Assembly (NCBI RefSeq): GCF_001659605.2
Contig: NC_035164.2
Location: 1,885,001-1,949,000 of the forward strand
Reading direction: 5' to 3'
From: Manihot esculenta
Lineage: Eukaryota; Streptophyta; Magnoliopsida; Malpighiales; Euphorbiaceae
Length of the DNA: 64,000 nt
Within the stretch, counting starts at the first letter, position 1, and each line of letters begins with the position of its first letter. A program made the position numbers and the translations under genes. The notes beneath the pieces are model-generated. The model made no database searches. It had not been told where the DNA came from and saw only the letters and a list, made by a program, of their open reading frames with translations. This document shows, one piece after another, positions 49,726-61,984 of the stretch.

Positions 49726-52700
49726 ATGGAGAGATCTGGGTATGGCAGAGATGGAATTTACAGGTCGCTAAGACCTACTCTTGTCGTCCCTAAAGATCCC
49801 AATCTCTCAATGGTTTCATTTCTCTTTAGAAATTCCAATTCTTACCCTGACAAACCAGCTCTTATTGATGCAGATTTATCATTAACCTTATCTTTTGCAC
49901 AGCTCAAATCCATTGTTATCAAGGTCTCCAATGGCTTACGCCATCTGGGTATCTCTAAAAATGATGTTGTTCTCATCTTTGCTCCCAATTCTTATCAGTT
50001 CCCTATTTGTTTCCTGGCCATTACTTCAATTGGTGCTATAGTTACAACTGCAAATCCTCTTTACACTGCCACAGAACTTTCTAAACAAATAAAAGATTCA
50101 AAGCCTAAGCTGGTGATCACTGTGCCTGAGTTGTGGAACAAAGCTAAAGGTTCCAATTTACCAGCTGTGTTTTTAGGTTCCAAGGAGTCTTCATCTGTTG
50201 AGCCCAATTCAAGAGTCAAGAGTTTCCATCATCTGGTTGAGCTAGGAGCGTCTAATTCTGAGTTCCCTGTGAGTAACGTGAAGCAAACTGATACAGCTGC
50301 ATTGTTATATTCTTCAGGAACTACAGGGACTAGTAAAGGAGTGATTTTGACTCATGGGAATTTCATTGCAGCTTCTTTAATGGTCACTATGGATCAAGAA
50401 ATGGCAGGTGAAATGCACCATGTTTTCTTGTGTTTCTTGCCTATGTTTCATGTGTTTGGATTGTCTATTATCACATATAGCCAGCTGCAAAAGGGCAACG
50501 CTATAGTGTCAATGGGGAAGTTTGATTTTGAGATGGTTTTGAAGAACGTAGAGAAGTATAGAGTGACCCATTTGTGGGTTGTTCCTCCAGTAATACTTGC
50601 TTTGGCTAAACAGAGCTTGGTTAAGAAGTATGATCTCTCTTCATTGCAGCATGTTGGCTCTGGTGCAGCTCCTTTGGGAAAAGAATTGATGGAGGAATGT
50701 GCCAAGAGCATTCCTCATGCTGCAGTTGCTCAGGTAGTTGAATGAACCTCTTAAAATTCTTAGGAGAATCATAATTCATATACGACAATGTCAAAATTTC
50801 CATATTCAAATGATCTGATCCAGTCATTTAAACTCATGTAGAGGATTCAATTACTGGTAATTTGGGAGTACAAACCATGATGCTTTCATTTTGACGCTTG
50901 CTTTGGATTTTAGCAAAATTTATGATATATTGATCTAAAATGTTTATATTGATGTGAGATGGTTCTTTGGAGTTCCGAACATATATATAAGGTAATGCTT
51001 TGTGTTTTGAGTTAGCTATCTAACTGAAGTTTGAGGCTATTTTAGAGTTTATATATTAGGGCTTCTCTGAAATTAGCAAAAATACCTGAACCCCATGTTG
51101 TGACTCTTTAAGAAAGTTCATTGTCTTTTTGCTTCTAAAACGAATGTTATCATTAATTGGGAAAACAAAATATTGATAATCCATAACTCTTAATGCCTTC
51201 AATGTGCAAATGAAATGTACAACTCTGAAATTCTTAAAAATTGTGCAAACTTTTTAGTTACTATTTACATTTTCTGCTGATTGATAAATTGTATGACAGC
51301 CTTTTCAGTAACACTGATGAAAGAAATGTAGAATTCTCAAATTCTTGAAACTTATGCAAATCTTTTACTTACTTTTTACATTTTCTGGTGATCGTTAACT
51401 TGTATGACAACCTCCTCAGTAACATTGATGAAGGATTCATGATCTAGGGTGAGACTAAGCTGAGACTGTATGGTAAATTTATATGTTCATGATACTGGCA
51501 GCATTTATCAATGTGCATTATTTTACAACAGAATTTGAAAAAAAAAAAGAGCATCCATGCATACTCTCTAAAATTTGATGAGCTGCTATAAGTAAGACTT
51601 TTCCTTCTGATTCATGATGCTCACTTTGGTTTCAGGGTTATGGTATGACAGAGACCACTGGTATTGTTTCAGTAGAAAATCCAAGAATAGGTGTTCGACA
51701 TAGAGGTTCAGCTGGAATACTTGCTTCTGGAGTCGAAGCCCAAATAGTCAGTGTAGATACTCTGAAACCTCTCCCTCCAAATCAGTTGGGAGAAATATGG
51801 GTTCGAGGACCCAATATGATGCAAGGTAAGAGAGCTTAATTTACTGCATTTTCGCCTGAGTTCTTCACAAACCGGGTACTAAAAATCCAGTTCATGAGCA
51901 TTTATTTCCGCCTATTACAAAAAGAAAATGTAGACTGCTTGTATTGACTCCTCTTTTGGGTAATTTAATTCATAAAGCATTTACTTTTCACCTAACAGCT
52001 ATCCATTTCCTTTTGAAAGTAATACCAAACTGCTGCTTTCTGGTGTAGGCATGTTAGCACTGTAGCTTATATTGACTAGTCACATATTCATAGCGGTCCT
52101 TAATGATTTTGAGGTTTGTGTGGTCATGATTAGATCTTTAACCATGTTTGATCTGGAACAGTATGACAGCCAATAAATATACTATAATATACTTTTAACT
52201 CCTCCTGTTAGCTCTGATATGCTAGTCAATTGGGCCACTAGATCTCCTCTGTATGGATTCAAATTCTTAATTCTCTCTATTTTTAAGTCGTATCTAGCAT
52301 CTACTACCAACATCGGCAATTGTCAGGTGTTATTTGGCAGGACTTCTAGTGTAAATTTGCTTTTTTCTCAATAATCACATTCTTTTGACAAGACTCTGGA
52401 AATACGCTTGATTTCAAGAATTTTCAAACAATGTCATGATGCCAATTAGAAGTACACATTGGCATATGTTTATATACTCTCCAAACTCTATTTCTTTTGA
52501 AAATTACATCTCAAGGTATTCATTCTTAAGGTAAAACAGGTTCAATATATTTACATGCCAGGAAAAAATTCTCAAATATAACCTTTTTCTGGTACTTTAG
52601 TGGACGATTTTGATAGTAAACTTGCCATTTACGATATCTTTTCAGCTTGATATCAGGTTCAAACTTTGAATTGGCTGTTCTTCTTTTGGAGTTGTATATC

Positions 52701-54174
52701 AGGCTTTCAACTTAGTGTTGCATTGTTTTTAACTTAATTGTCAGGATATCTCAACAATCCTCAGGCCACTAAGCAGACCATAGATAAAAAAGGTTGGGTA
52801 CACACAGGAGATCTTGGATATTTTAATGAGGACGGACAACTATATGTTGTTGACCGTATTAAAGAGCTCATCAAGTTCAAAGGATATCAGGTAACTTCTA
52901 AGAAAAAGAAATTGAAAACTGCATGCAAAATTGTTTACAACCTGTAAGATCTGTGATAACATCTTTAATGAACTTTGTAATTTGGCATTGGGTGGCTACT
53001 AAAGTGTTATTGAATTTGTTTATCGTCCTAGGTTGCACCAGCTGAACTTGAAGGGCTACTTGTTTCTCACCATGAAATATTAGATGCTGTGGTTATCCCG
53101 TAAGTTGAATATACTCATTTTTGCTACTTGCATCAACACGTAAGACGCACCATTCGTAATTGAGTCACTTGCACCTTGTAGCTTTCCTGATGCTGAAGCT
53201 GGTGAGGTCCCAGTTGCATATGTTGTGCGGTCACCCAACAGTTCACTGACTGAAGAAGATGTTCAGAAATTTATTGCTGATCAGGTACGTGACATATGAG
53301 AAGCCTCATGAAACCACTTAATTTAGTCTAGTTCATTCATTTTTGGATCCTTTCCCACATCATTTTCGAAAGGCTTCTTCCAGAGCCTGAATTCACTGTC
53401 TGATGCAGTCTCATTTGAGGCATTTTGCATTAGCAATAGCTTCTAGGTTCTTGAAGAAAAATTTAAGGCTTGATTGATCTTTTTTTTGAATTCACTGTCT
53501 GTACTTCTCTTTACATAGCATTATGATTCACGTCATGTCACCTTTGTAATTGCTTTAAATCCCATGTCTTCATGTTAAAGACGCACGATCCAATTAGCTA
53601 GTCAGTTTGAGCATCTCGTCGGCCCTCATTCAAACTTTTTTTTCCCCTTCGTTTTATTTACATCAAATTCTGATTACCTGAGCTAAGTTATATTCTGTTT
53701 GAGAAACAACTAAAGAACTAGTAATTTTCAATTTGCATTTGCTGTTATATTCCTTTCCTTCCCCTTCTTCTAAACTAGTAGCTTTGTACCTGCTTAAGTT
53801 CACGAGTTGGAGATAAGCGAACTCAATTCGCTGACATCCGCCATAGGGTAAACCATAGCCTCTCGAGCTGCCCCTACTGATTCTACCATACAGGTCAACG
53901 AGTGTCTTTCTAAGGTTGAAATATCTGCCATTGCATTTGCTGAATGTGGAAGCAATGCACCTCCGCATTTTCACGAGTTCCTGCGCAACAATGGGGGCAG
54001 CTTCTTAGTACCAAAGCTATCTGCTCAACACGTTTCAACTGATTTCTTTTCTTGTTGCAGGTTGCGCCTTTCAAAAGATTGCGAAGGGTAAATTTCATCA
54101 ACAGTGTTCCCAAATCAGTTTCAGGAAAAATTCTCAGACGGGAACTCATTGAGAAAGCAAAATCTAAGATATGA
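49726..54174 (+). CDS. 4-coumarate:CoA ligase-like acyl-CoA synthetase
   Basis: Six exons, 49726-50733, 51636-51825, 52745-52890, 53032-53099, 53182-53284 and 54061-54174, join in frame (1629 nt, 542 residues). Members of this ANL adenylate-forming family activate a carboxylate with ATP and load it onto CoA. Signatures: AMP-binding box [13 protein letters not shown] (195-206), GYGMTETTG (337-345), GEIWVRG, the hinge region [20 protein letters not shown], and [12 protein letters not shown] with the catalytic C-terminal Lys. Box II is not the GEICIRG of true 4CL, and the overall pattern resembles the Arabidopsis At4g05160-like clade (4CL-like 7), peroxisomal ligases of fatty or jasmonate precursors. 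The C-terminus SKI is a weak variant of the peroxisomal PTS1 tripeptide. I start at [10 protein letters not shown] because it matches the family N-terminus; a frame-open ATG 22 codons earlier (49660) is less likely. Confidence 0.93.
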
Positions 54175-56600
54175 TCTCACATGATTGTTTTTCGGTTGGA
54201 TAATTTGTGATACGAAGGCACAATCTACAGGACAATGCTTGTAGTTCGTTCTCATCTTCAGATTGTGTAATAAGAAGGAATAAATCTAACATTTTTCTTA
54301 GCATTATAGGATAAGAAGGAATATTTATAGTGTTGTTTAAATCATTATTGAGAAAAAATTTATTTTATTGATATTTTCAAATTATAACTTAAATTTAAAG
54401 TGTTTTAATCATAATTTTTTAAAATTTTTAAAATATTTATATAATTTAAAAATTATATTAAAATATTTTTATAATTTAATTTTATTAATATAAAAATATC
54501 CATTAATTTTTATTACTCTTACCATTAGTTTTCTTGTGAAAAATTATTTGTATGTTTAAATTAATGATAAATTGAATAAACTGAAATTTTAGTACTCGTA
54601 AAAATCGAATCGATCTGATAATTTAAATTTTAGTATTTATAAAAATTAAACTGAATTAATTTTGATAAAAAATTAATTTAAATTAAAATGATTAGATTTG
54701 GTTTAATTCAATTTTATTTATTTAATTGAATTTTTAATAATTTTTTATTTTTTTAATATTTTAAAATTTAATTAAAATATTTAAATATTTTTTATAATTT
54801 AATCTCTACATTATAAAAAATAATATAATATTATCTCTAATTGATTTATTTTATCGATTTTTTTACTAAAAGCAAATCAAATAAAATTATCAAAATTTTT
54901 TAAAACAAAAACTCCCCGAAGTGAAAAAAATAAATAATCAAATTAAGTTTTTCAATTTTTTCAATTGAAACTAATGTGCTTCCCTAATTAAAATTGATCA
55001 AATAAAATTCAGTCAAAATGAATTTTGACTTCTTCGAGTGCACCTTATAAGCTAGGCACGGCCAAGTAATTTTCTTGTGCTTAAAAACATGTCCTATTAA
55101 TTATATTAAAATTTTAATTAAATGTGAAATTTATCATATTTTTATATTATTTATTTATTAATATATAGTTTAATTATAAAATGCTTTAAGTGCATTTCTC
55201 GCTAGCCTGATATTTATGATTTTTGAATTTGATTATAGCAGTATTTTTATGAATTTGTAATTAATGCATTCGTAGGAAATCATCACTAGTTATATTTTTG
55301 ATATATTTATCAAATCTAAAGTTTTATCTAAAATTTTCAACAGATTTTTTGACTAATTGATCAGATCTATTCAAATACTTAAAACCCTAGAAAACTAGCT
55401 AGCTTTCCCTAAACCCTAAAAAAAAAATTAAAGGTTTTGAAACCTTTAAAAATCTTAACTTTCTTATGAGAAAAAAAAATAATCTTAGTTTGCCTCAAAC
55501 TTCCTTTCAAATATAGTATTAGTTATCTGTTAAATGGCATCTTAAAAATCATGCAAGAAACTCAATTCATGCATATGGGTGTTGTTCATATGCCAAAATT
55601 GCATTCAAACAATTCAAAAAACCTTATGTTTTTGTTGTTTAGGTTTTCTTCTTAAATCCTCCTACCCCTTTAAAATCGTCCACTTATATTCCTCTAATCC
55701 TTTTGTCTTTCAAAATAAGACAAACATATATTTTAAATAACCAAAGTTACAAGCTAAAAATCTATAAAATAGGTCTCTCCTTATATTATGACATATACGC
55801 TATCATCGTATAATGTCTGAGTGAATATAAAAAAAGTCAGACGATTAAGGTCTTCAATTTTTAAAATTGAGGAGTTAAAACAATTCGATTAGTATAACAT
55901 CCCGACTTGCAGCACACGATCCCTCCAATTTCTAAAACACGTACATAAAACTTAACTTAACCTGTGTTAAGAGTAACATAGTTTTAACCAGCTAAATATT
56001 AATTAAGCCAATTCACTACTATTAATGGATCAACTAAAAAGACTCTGTCAAAAGTACAATAACATACTCCGAAGAGACGAGACATACTTTGTAGGGACGA
56101 TTATATAAATATTCCTATCACTATGGAGAATACAACTTTCATTCTGTCTTCTTTAACCTCTTATTTCTTCTATAACTCATTAACTTTAAATCACCGAAAT
56201 ACTTCATATCCAAAATTATTACTATCCCATTTGCTAAGCTCTTCTCATGACATTTACTTTCATTACATTATATGTCTCTCTAATTATATTGTCTATATAA
56301 TTCTAGTTTTCAACTATAGATGTTGTGACTAATTCAACCACCTTACCTTATCAACACACCATATCTAAGGTTGAAATTTCTTCGGCTAATTAAAGATCAA
56401 ATTAAGAGAAAAATAACTGTTTCCCCAATCTGAGGAAAATAAAACAATTAATATGCTCATACAATTTTTTTTATTATTATTATTAATTTAATATCTTCTA
56501 TATAAATTTTACAAAACACACATTTAGATTTTCATAAAAGTGAAAATGTTCATAATCAAATGAAGACAAAATTAATATCTGTCATGAATTAATATTCTTT
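54175..56600. other. AT-rich intergenic DNA
   Basis: Holds a decayed TTCGGTT-type MITE (about 54560-54960), a telo-box-like CCCTAAACCCTAAAA at about 55409, and a fragment starting GTATAACATCCCGACTTGCA at about 55891 that looks like the start of another LTR. No gene was recognised. Confidence 0.45.
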
Positions 56601-57240
56601 TCAGATTCTTGGGATTTTCTCCTTATATATAAGGGAAAGAGCTGGGAAATTACATTGTTTATTAGGAAATCAAGAAAGGTCTTGGCTTCAGTTAGAGCCT
56701 AAATATGTATATTCTTTTATAAAGTTTTAAAAAAATGCAGCCTTTTTTGCTTGCATTATATTGTTAGAATGATCAAACGTTTCTATCAGAAAGATTTTTC
56801 TTTTTTACAACCATTTTCTTCGTTTTCAGAGGAAAATAATTAACGAGGACCCATTTGCAAAGCAAACTATAAAACAGCAGTTGCATACTTGTGTGTGATC
56901 GGTGAAAAAGAGAGAGATTTGGAAAGGAGAGTTTAAAATTATCAGTTACCTTGAGAAAAACCCTAGCTGTGTTCATGGGGATCACCATATTCATATACTC
57001 ATGGATCTCTAGCTGCTTCAAAAGAACCAATTGAAAAACAAAACAAAACAAAAGAAATTATCTCAAAGATTACTGTTAGTCCCTTAACGATGAATGCTAT
57101 CAACAATCAGTTTTTTAAACGGCCGTCTAACAATCATCCTGAAAATGGCTGATGCTAGAGTTTCTATTTTTCCCTCTACATGTGGTAGATAGAATCCAAG
57201 AAAACCCATCTATGTATCAGCAACTAAGCTCAGAAATAAG
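56601..57240. other. region downstream of MIR530, no gene recognised
   Basis: Contains a perfect 14-bp palindrome CCTTATATATAAGG near 56620-56635 and GC-moderate DNA that may include the 3' part of the MIR530 primary transcript. The open frames here do not look like proteins. Confidence 0.4.
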
Positions 57241-57294
57241 CAAGAAATATATTTATATATATAAATCCTGAAGATGATGGAAGTAGCCAAAATG

Positions 57295-57450
57295 GCATTC
57301 GCCTGCACTCACACCTGCACCTCTATTCCCTTCAGTTTCCTGCAGCTTCTCTTGAATAAAAAAAAATCTGGTGGGTAACATAGAGAAAGTAGAAGCTTGA
57401 TTGTTGAAGAAAAAGAAAAGTAAGGTGCAGGTGCAAATGCAGATGAAGGC
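57295..57450 (-). ncRNA. MIR530: MIR530 precursor hairpin
   Basis: The minus strand of 57421-57441 reads TGCATTTGCACCTGCACC plus TTA, the miR530-5p sequence as I know it from several plants. The other arm at 57302-57322 (minus strand AGGTGCAGGTGTGAGTGCAG plus G) pairs with it over 19 consecutive positions, including three or four G-U wobbles, leaving 2-nt 3' overhangs on both strands. That is the exact geometry of a Dicer-like 1 duplex. The loop is about 98 nt. miR530 is a conserved angiosperm microRNA; in rice it targets a PLUS3-domain gene and affects grain yield. Only one locus is seen here. The mature strand is on the 5' arm of the precursor. Confidence 0.9.
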
Positions 57451-57509
57451 AACATATTGGACTCATTTGCTCACAGCCATTGATCCCATCTTCACAACTC
57501 TAGCAAGCA

Positions 57510-57520
57510 AAGATTTATAG
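57510..57520 (-). promoter_or_regulatory. TATA box of the MIR530 gene
   Basis: The minus strand reads CCTCTATAAATCTTTGC here, a clean CTATAAAT TATA box about 70 bp upstream of the mature miR530 arm. It predicts a transcription start near 57485. Confidence 0.6.
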
Positions 57521-57717
57521 AGGAAATTAAGAAAAAAAGATGAGAGAGAGAGAGAGAATTAAGGAAGAGGAGACAATATTATACGGAGATTTTGAAAGGA
57601 TAAGGATATGACAAGCACCACGATAATGTCCACAGTATCACAGAAAGAGAGTGAGCGGAACCTCAGCTGAAATTTCATTTTTAAATCTGTGATCTGCCCC
57701 ATGAATTAATATCGGAC

Positions 57718-57800
57718 ATGCACCAGGCCACGTGATACAAAGCCACCAAGCACGTGGGATTTGATGTCCCTACAAATTAAACGAGGACATGTGGCGTTTT
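57718..57800. promoter_or_regulatory. G-box/ABRE pair upstream of MIR530
   Basis: GGCCACGTGATA (57727) and AGCACGTGGGAT (57752) are two CACGTG cores 25 bp apart, about 250 bp upstream of the predicted MIR530 start. They would allow bZIP, bHLH or PIF-type control, for example by abscisic acid or light. Confidence 0.5.
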
Positions 57801-58199
57801 ACATCTGACACTCCACTTCACTTGAGGTCCTAAAATACTCGAAAATGAAGGGACTCTCCCAACAGTGGGGGGTCAACTAATTTTTTTAAATCATTTTTTT
57901 TTTTTAACAAAAAATCTATTAAATGCTTCCAATCGAAGTGAGGTATATTTTGGAATCTTCCAACATAAATTGATAATAAATCCTAAGGTAAATTAATTTA
58001 AGTTTTTTAGTTTTTAGATTTAAAATATTTTTTATATTTCATAAAATTTATATAGAAATTAATTTATTAATTTTAAAATTAAATCTTCAGGTTTTAAAAT
58101 TTAAAAACTAATGTGAAAGTGTTATTAAATCATAAAAGTCTTTTTAATTTAATTTTGTTGAATAATGAAATTCGTAAATGATTCGGTTGTTTGTGTATT

Positions 58200-58375
58200 T
58201 TTTTTTAAAAATGAAGTTATATATAGATACATTTATAATACAAAATCATGAGAGAAAAATAAAGTAGTTTTATTATAAGAAAACAAGATAAGTCTGTACA
58301 AGAAACAATATATATCAGATCTATAAATATTTATAATTATGTAATCTACTCCTAATTAGCCAGTTAATTCCAACA
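58200..58375 (-). repeat. Ty1/copia 3' LTR fragment
   Basis: On the minus strand a polypurine tract (TTGAGGGGGAGTG) at about 58376-58388 is followed at once by TGTTGGAATTAACTGG, the usual junction of polypurine tract and 3' LTR. The LTR can be followed to about 58200, with an ATAATAAAA polyadenylation-like signal, but its end is unclear. Confidence 0.65.
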
Positions 58376-59525
58376 CTCCCCCTCAAGTTGGAGTATGGAT
58401 ATCTATCATGCCCAACTTGTCAACTATATCATGAAATATTTTTCCAGACACTGCTTTTGTGAGTATATCAGTTAACTGGTATTTTGACTTGACAAATGGG
58501 AACTGTATAACCTTCTGGTCTAGTTTTTCCTTAATTAAATGACGATCAACTTCAACATGTTTGGTGCGATCATATTGTACAGGATTTTGTGCAATCTCAA
58601 TTACAGTCTTGTTATCGCATTAAAGTTTCGTTGAACTTGCATTGTCTATTCCCAATTCTTTTAGAACGCTCTTAATCCACAATAGCTCGCATAAACAATA
58701 TGCCACACCTCTGAATTCGGCCTCCACACTTGACCGCGCCACAACCTTTTATTTTTTACTTCTCCATGTAACCAGATTCCCTTCCACGAAGGTAAAATAA
58801 CCCGAAATAGATCGCCTTGTTGATTGATCGCCTGCTCAATCAGTATCCATGTATCCTTCAATGTTTGATGTACCATTCTTTGAGAATAATAATCCCTTGC
58901 CTGGAGCCCCCTTTAGGTATCTCAAGATCTGATATACTGCATTCATGTGTTCTTCACTTGATTTATGCATGAATTGACTTACAACACTTACAGCATATGT
59001 TATGTCTGGCCTCGTGTGTGTCAAATAGATCAATCTCCCAACCAATCGTTGATAGCGTCCCACATCTGTTGGAATTTGTTATGTAAACAAATTGAGTTTA
59101 TGGTTCACCTCCATCAGAGTTTCTGCTGGTTTGCAGGCAAGCATTCCAGTTTCAGTCAACAAATCCAGAATGTACTTCCACTGTGAAAGGAAAATCCCTC
59201 GTTCTGATCTTGCTATTTCAATACCTAAAAAATATTTAAGTTGCCCAAGATCCTTCATTTCAAATTTAGCAGCCAAATAGTCCTGCAATAATTTCATTTC
59301 ACAACGACCATCTCCTGTTAAGACCATATCATCGACATACACAATTAAAGCTGTTACCTTCCCTTCTTTGTGTTTGATAAATAAAGTATGGTCTGAATTA
59401 CTCTGTTTATAATCAAATGCCTTCATCGCTGAAGTGAACCTCCCAAATCAAGCTCTAAGTAATTATTTAAGCCCATACAACGATTTCTTCAGCTTATAAA
59501 CTTCATGTCTGTTTGAAGTACTCCG
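58376..59525 (-). pseudogene. Ty1/copia pol remnant (reverse transcriptase to start of RNase H)
   Basis: Minus-strand translation: EVYKLKKSLYGLK (59.47 kb), SDHTLFIKHKEGKVTALIVY followed by VDD (the YVDD catalytic motif, about 59.33 kb), KDLGQLKYFLGIEIARSERG, RLVGRLIYLTHTRPDITYAV (59.02 kb) and ILRYLKGAPGKGLLFSKNG. Stops lie after SLYGLK, after NLFT and after YMDTD, and the RNase H part is shifted. The N-terminal half of the RT and all upstream domains are cut off at 59525, where a Ty3 element is inserted. Confidence 0.9.
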
Positions 59526-61714
59526 TTTAACCCCGGCTAGACTCCGGTATCGGAATCCCTACCGTCCGGTGGGACCTCGGATGTCGGAAACCTCTAGAAG
59601 GGTAAAACTATGATTTTATGAAATGTTTTCATGTATTTCATGTTTTTAAGTAAGAAAGTAAATGAGTTTTTGCATGAAAAATCTTTGGAGGAAAACCCAG
59701 GTTCGGCCGCCAAACTTCGAAGTTCGGCCGCCGAACATGCATGTGATTAGGAGGCACGTTAGGCCCCCGAAAGCATGAGTGAGGGAAATGCAGGTTCGGC
59801 CGCCGAACTCCAAGTTCGGCCGCCGAACCTTGCATGCATGCGGAGGCACTTTCGGCCCCCGAACGTGGCCTGGCCAGCCACCTATAAAAGGGGCACTTAG
59901 CCGAAATGGGAGAGTTTTCTCCCATTTTCAGCCACAGCAAGCTTCCGACCTCCCTCTCCCAAATCTTGTGTTTTTCCTTCAATCCCCACCATTTTCTTTG
60001 AGTTTTAAGGTTCCACAAAGGTTTTTGAGTGTTTTTAAGCAAGTTTGGAGCTTGGAAGTCTTGGAGCTAAATCCCTCCATTTTCCGAGCTAGGGTCGTTC
60101 TTCCTCTCGATCTTCAAGAGGTAAGCTTCGATCTATGCTTCTTTTATGTTTTATGAAAGTTTTATGCAAGTTGATGGGGTAGAATGCATGTTGAGGCTTG
60201 TTGTTAGGTTTATGTTGTGATTTGAACAATGTATGTTGGAAATGTGTTGTAGTTGGGGTATATTATAGTTTGAGACCCCTAGGTGTGATGTATGATGTGT
60301 ATGCATGTGTAGGAACAAGTTTATGCATGTTTTGAGGCGTTTTGGAGGCTGTGGACACAAGGGAGCCAAGTTTCTGCCCTTCGGCAGAAACTCAGGTTCG
60401 GCCGCCGAAGTGACTTTCGGCCGCCGAACCCCCTTGTGGAGGCAGTTTCGGCTGCCGAAGCCTGCCCCCGAAACTCAAGTTTCGTCTCTGTCTGGGAGGT
60501 TCGGCCGCCGAAAGTGCCGCCGAACCTGCATGACTTTCGGCTGCAGAGGGACTTTCGGCCGCCGAACCTGCCGCCGAAAGTGCCCTGTTCAGCCATTTCT
60601 TGCATGTTTTCATGTGATATTTTCAGGATGTTTTAGGGGGTTTTTGGGGAGTATTTTAGAGTCAGATTCATGTATGTTTGGTCCCTCATTTGAGTCCACC
60701 TGTGTAGGTTCGGACCCGAGGAACCGAGACCCCCAGCAGTGAGCCAGCTGCTTCAGAGTCTCTTCAGAGCTAGCCAGAGGTGAGTGGAATAAACTTTAAG
60801 TTTTAAAGCAAATTAATGAAATGTTTTAGCACGATTCACGCATCATGAATGCCATGAGATATATTAGGTTGTTTGCATTAGAATTCACGAATATGTTGCA
60901 TTGCATACTTTGTTGTTGATGTGGATGAATGTTGAATGATCCATTAGCCCTTGTATGTCATGATAGCCTATGTGAGTCCAGGTGTGCCTGCTACGGCTCT
61001 ACGCCCCTGGCACTATGACAGATTATGGAGGTCCGGGTGTGCCTGCTACGGCTCTACGCCCCCGGCATGTATAAGTAAGAAAGATAGGGGCTAAATGGTG
61101 ACAAGTTCATCCTTGTTGTGAAATGTTTGTGTTATGGCGCATACATGAAAGCATGATTTAAATTGATGTTTTATTATTCTGCTCACTGGGCTCTAGTAGC
61201 TCACCCCACTCCCTTTATCCCCAGAGTTGCAGGTACAGGATAGATCGGGAAGTCGGCTAGAGTGAAGTTAAGTCATGTATGTTGTAATAGATAGTAGTGG
61301 ACATGAACATGATGTAATGAGTATTTATGGCCATGTAATGTAATGAATAAATTGATGATGTATTGAGGTTTATAGTAGTGCTTGACCTAGAGGTGTGTGA
61401 ATCCCCATTATGTACAGAGTGTTTAATGAGTAATGATGTTAATGATCATGATTATCCAAGCTGATATGTATGATGATGATACCCCATTGGAGTATTTGAT
61501 GAGGACTCCAGTGTGGGGTTTATGTATGATTTTGTGCATGCACAGGTTTTGCTTGGATAAGAGAAAAGAAAAATTTTTACAGATCATGTATATGTTGTTG
61601 TGTATGGGATTCCACAAGTTTACAGAAGGTATGTAGGCTTGCTACGGGTCCCGGCGGCCTTAAGCCGATCTGGATCCTAGCGCCGGTAACGGGTCGGATT
61701 TCCGGGTCGTTACA
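59526..61714 (+). repeat. 5' LTR of the Ty3/gypsy element (PalLTR family)
   Basis: Follows the solo LTRs landmark by landmark: CGGCTAGACTCCGGTATCGG at the start, palindromic TTCGGCCGCCGAA modules at 59700-59870 and 60395-60580, TATA box CCTATAAAAGG at 59881-59891, CAAGAG|GTAAG at 60115, the exon-like block 60708-60781, a two-unit minisatellite at 60975-61070, and the terminus GGATTTCCGGGTCGTTACA. It has fewer minisatellite units than the other copies. Confidence 0.92.
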
Positions 61715-61717
61715 GAG

Positions 61718-61730
61718 TGGTATCAGAGCC
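61718..61730 (+). other. primer-binding site, initiator-Met tRNA type
   Basis: TGGTATCAGAGCC starts three bases after the LTR terminus TTACA. It is complementary to the 3' end of plant initiator methionine tRNA, the usual primer of plant Ty3/gypsy and copia elements. Confidence 0.95.
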
Positions 61731-61984
61731 CTAGGTTCATATGGTCGGACCTAGAGTGTCGGGCTCATAGATGTTCTAGAAGGTCAAGCACACTAGGAAA
61801 ATCATGTCCACTAGGATAGGATGTAGAGTCCTGTCTATATGATGATATGATATGCCATGATGATATGCATGTGCATAAATGCTATGATATGATGCTATGT
61901 ATGTGATGAGGGTTCATGTGTTTCCACATGAACCATATGATGCTAATGATTGTTTATGCTATGTGCTGTTTTTCAGAAGATAGA

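Noticed and set aside
55400..55420. Telomere-type repeat CCCTAAACCCTAAAA
   Set aside because: Only about two units are present; it is a telo-box-like match and not a telomeric array.
57636..57660. Sequence ACAGAAAGAGAGTGAGCGG, similar to miR156
   Set aside because: It differs from miR156 at key positions and no complementary arm lies nearby to form a hairpin.
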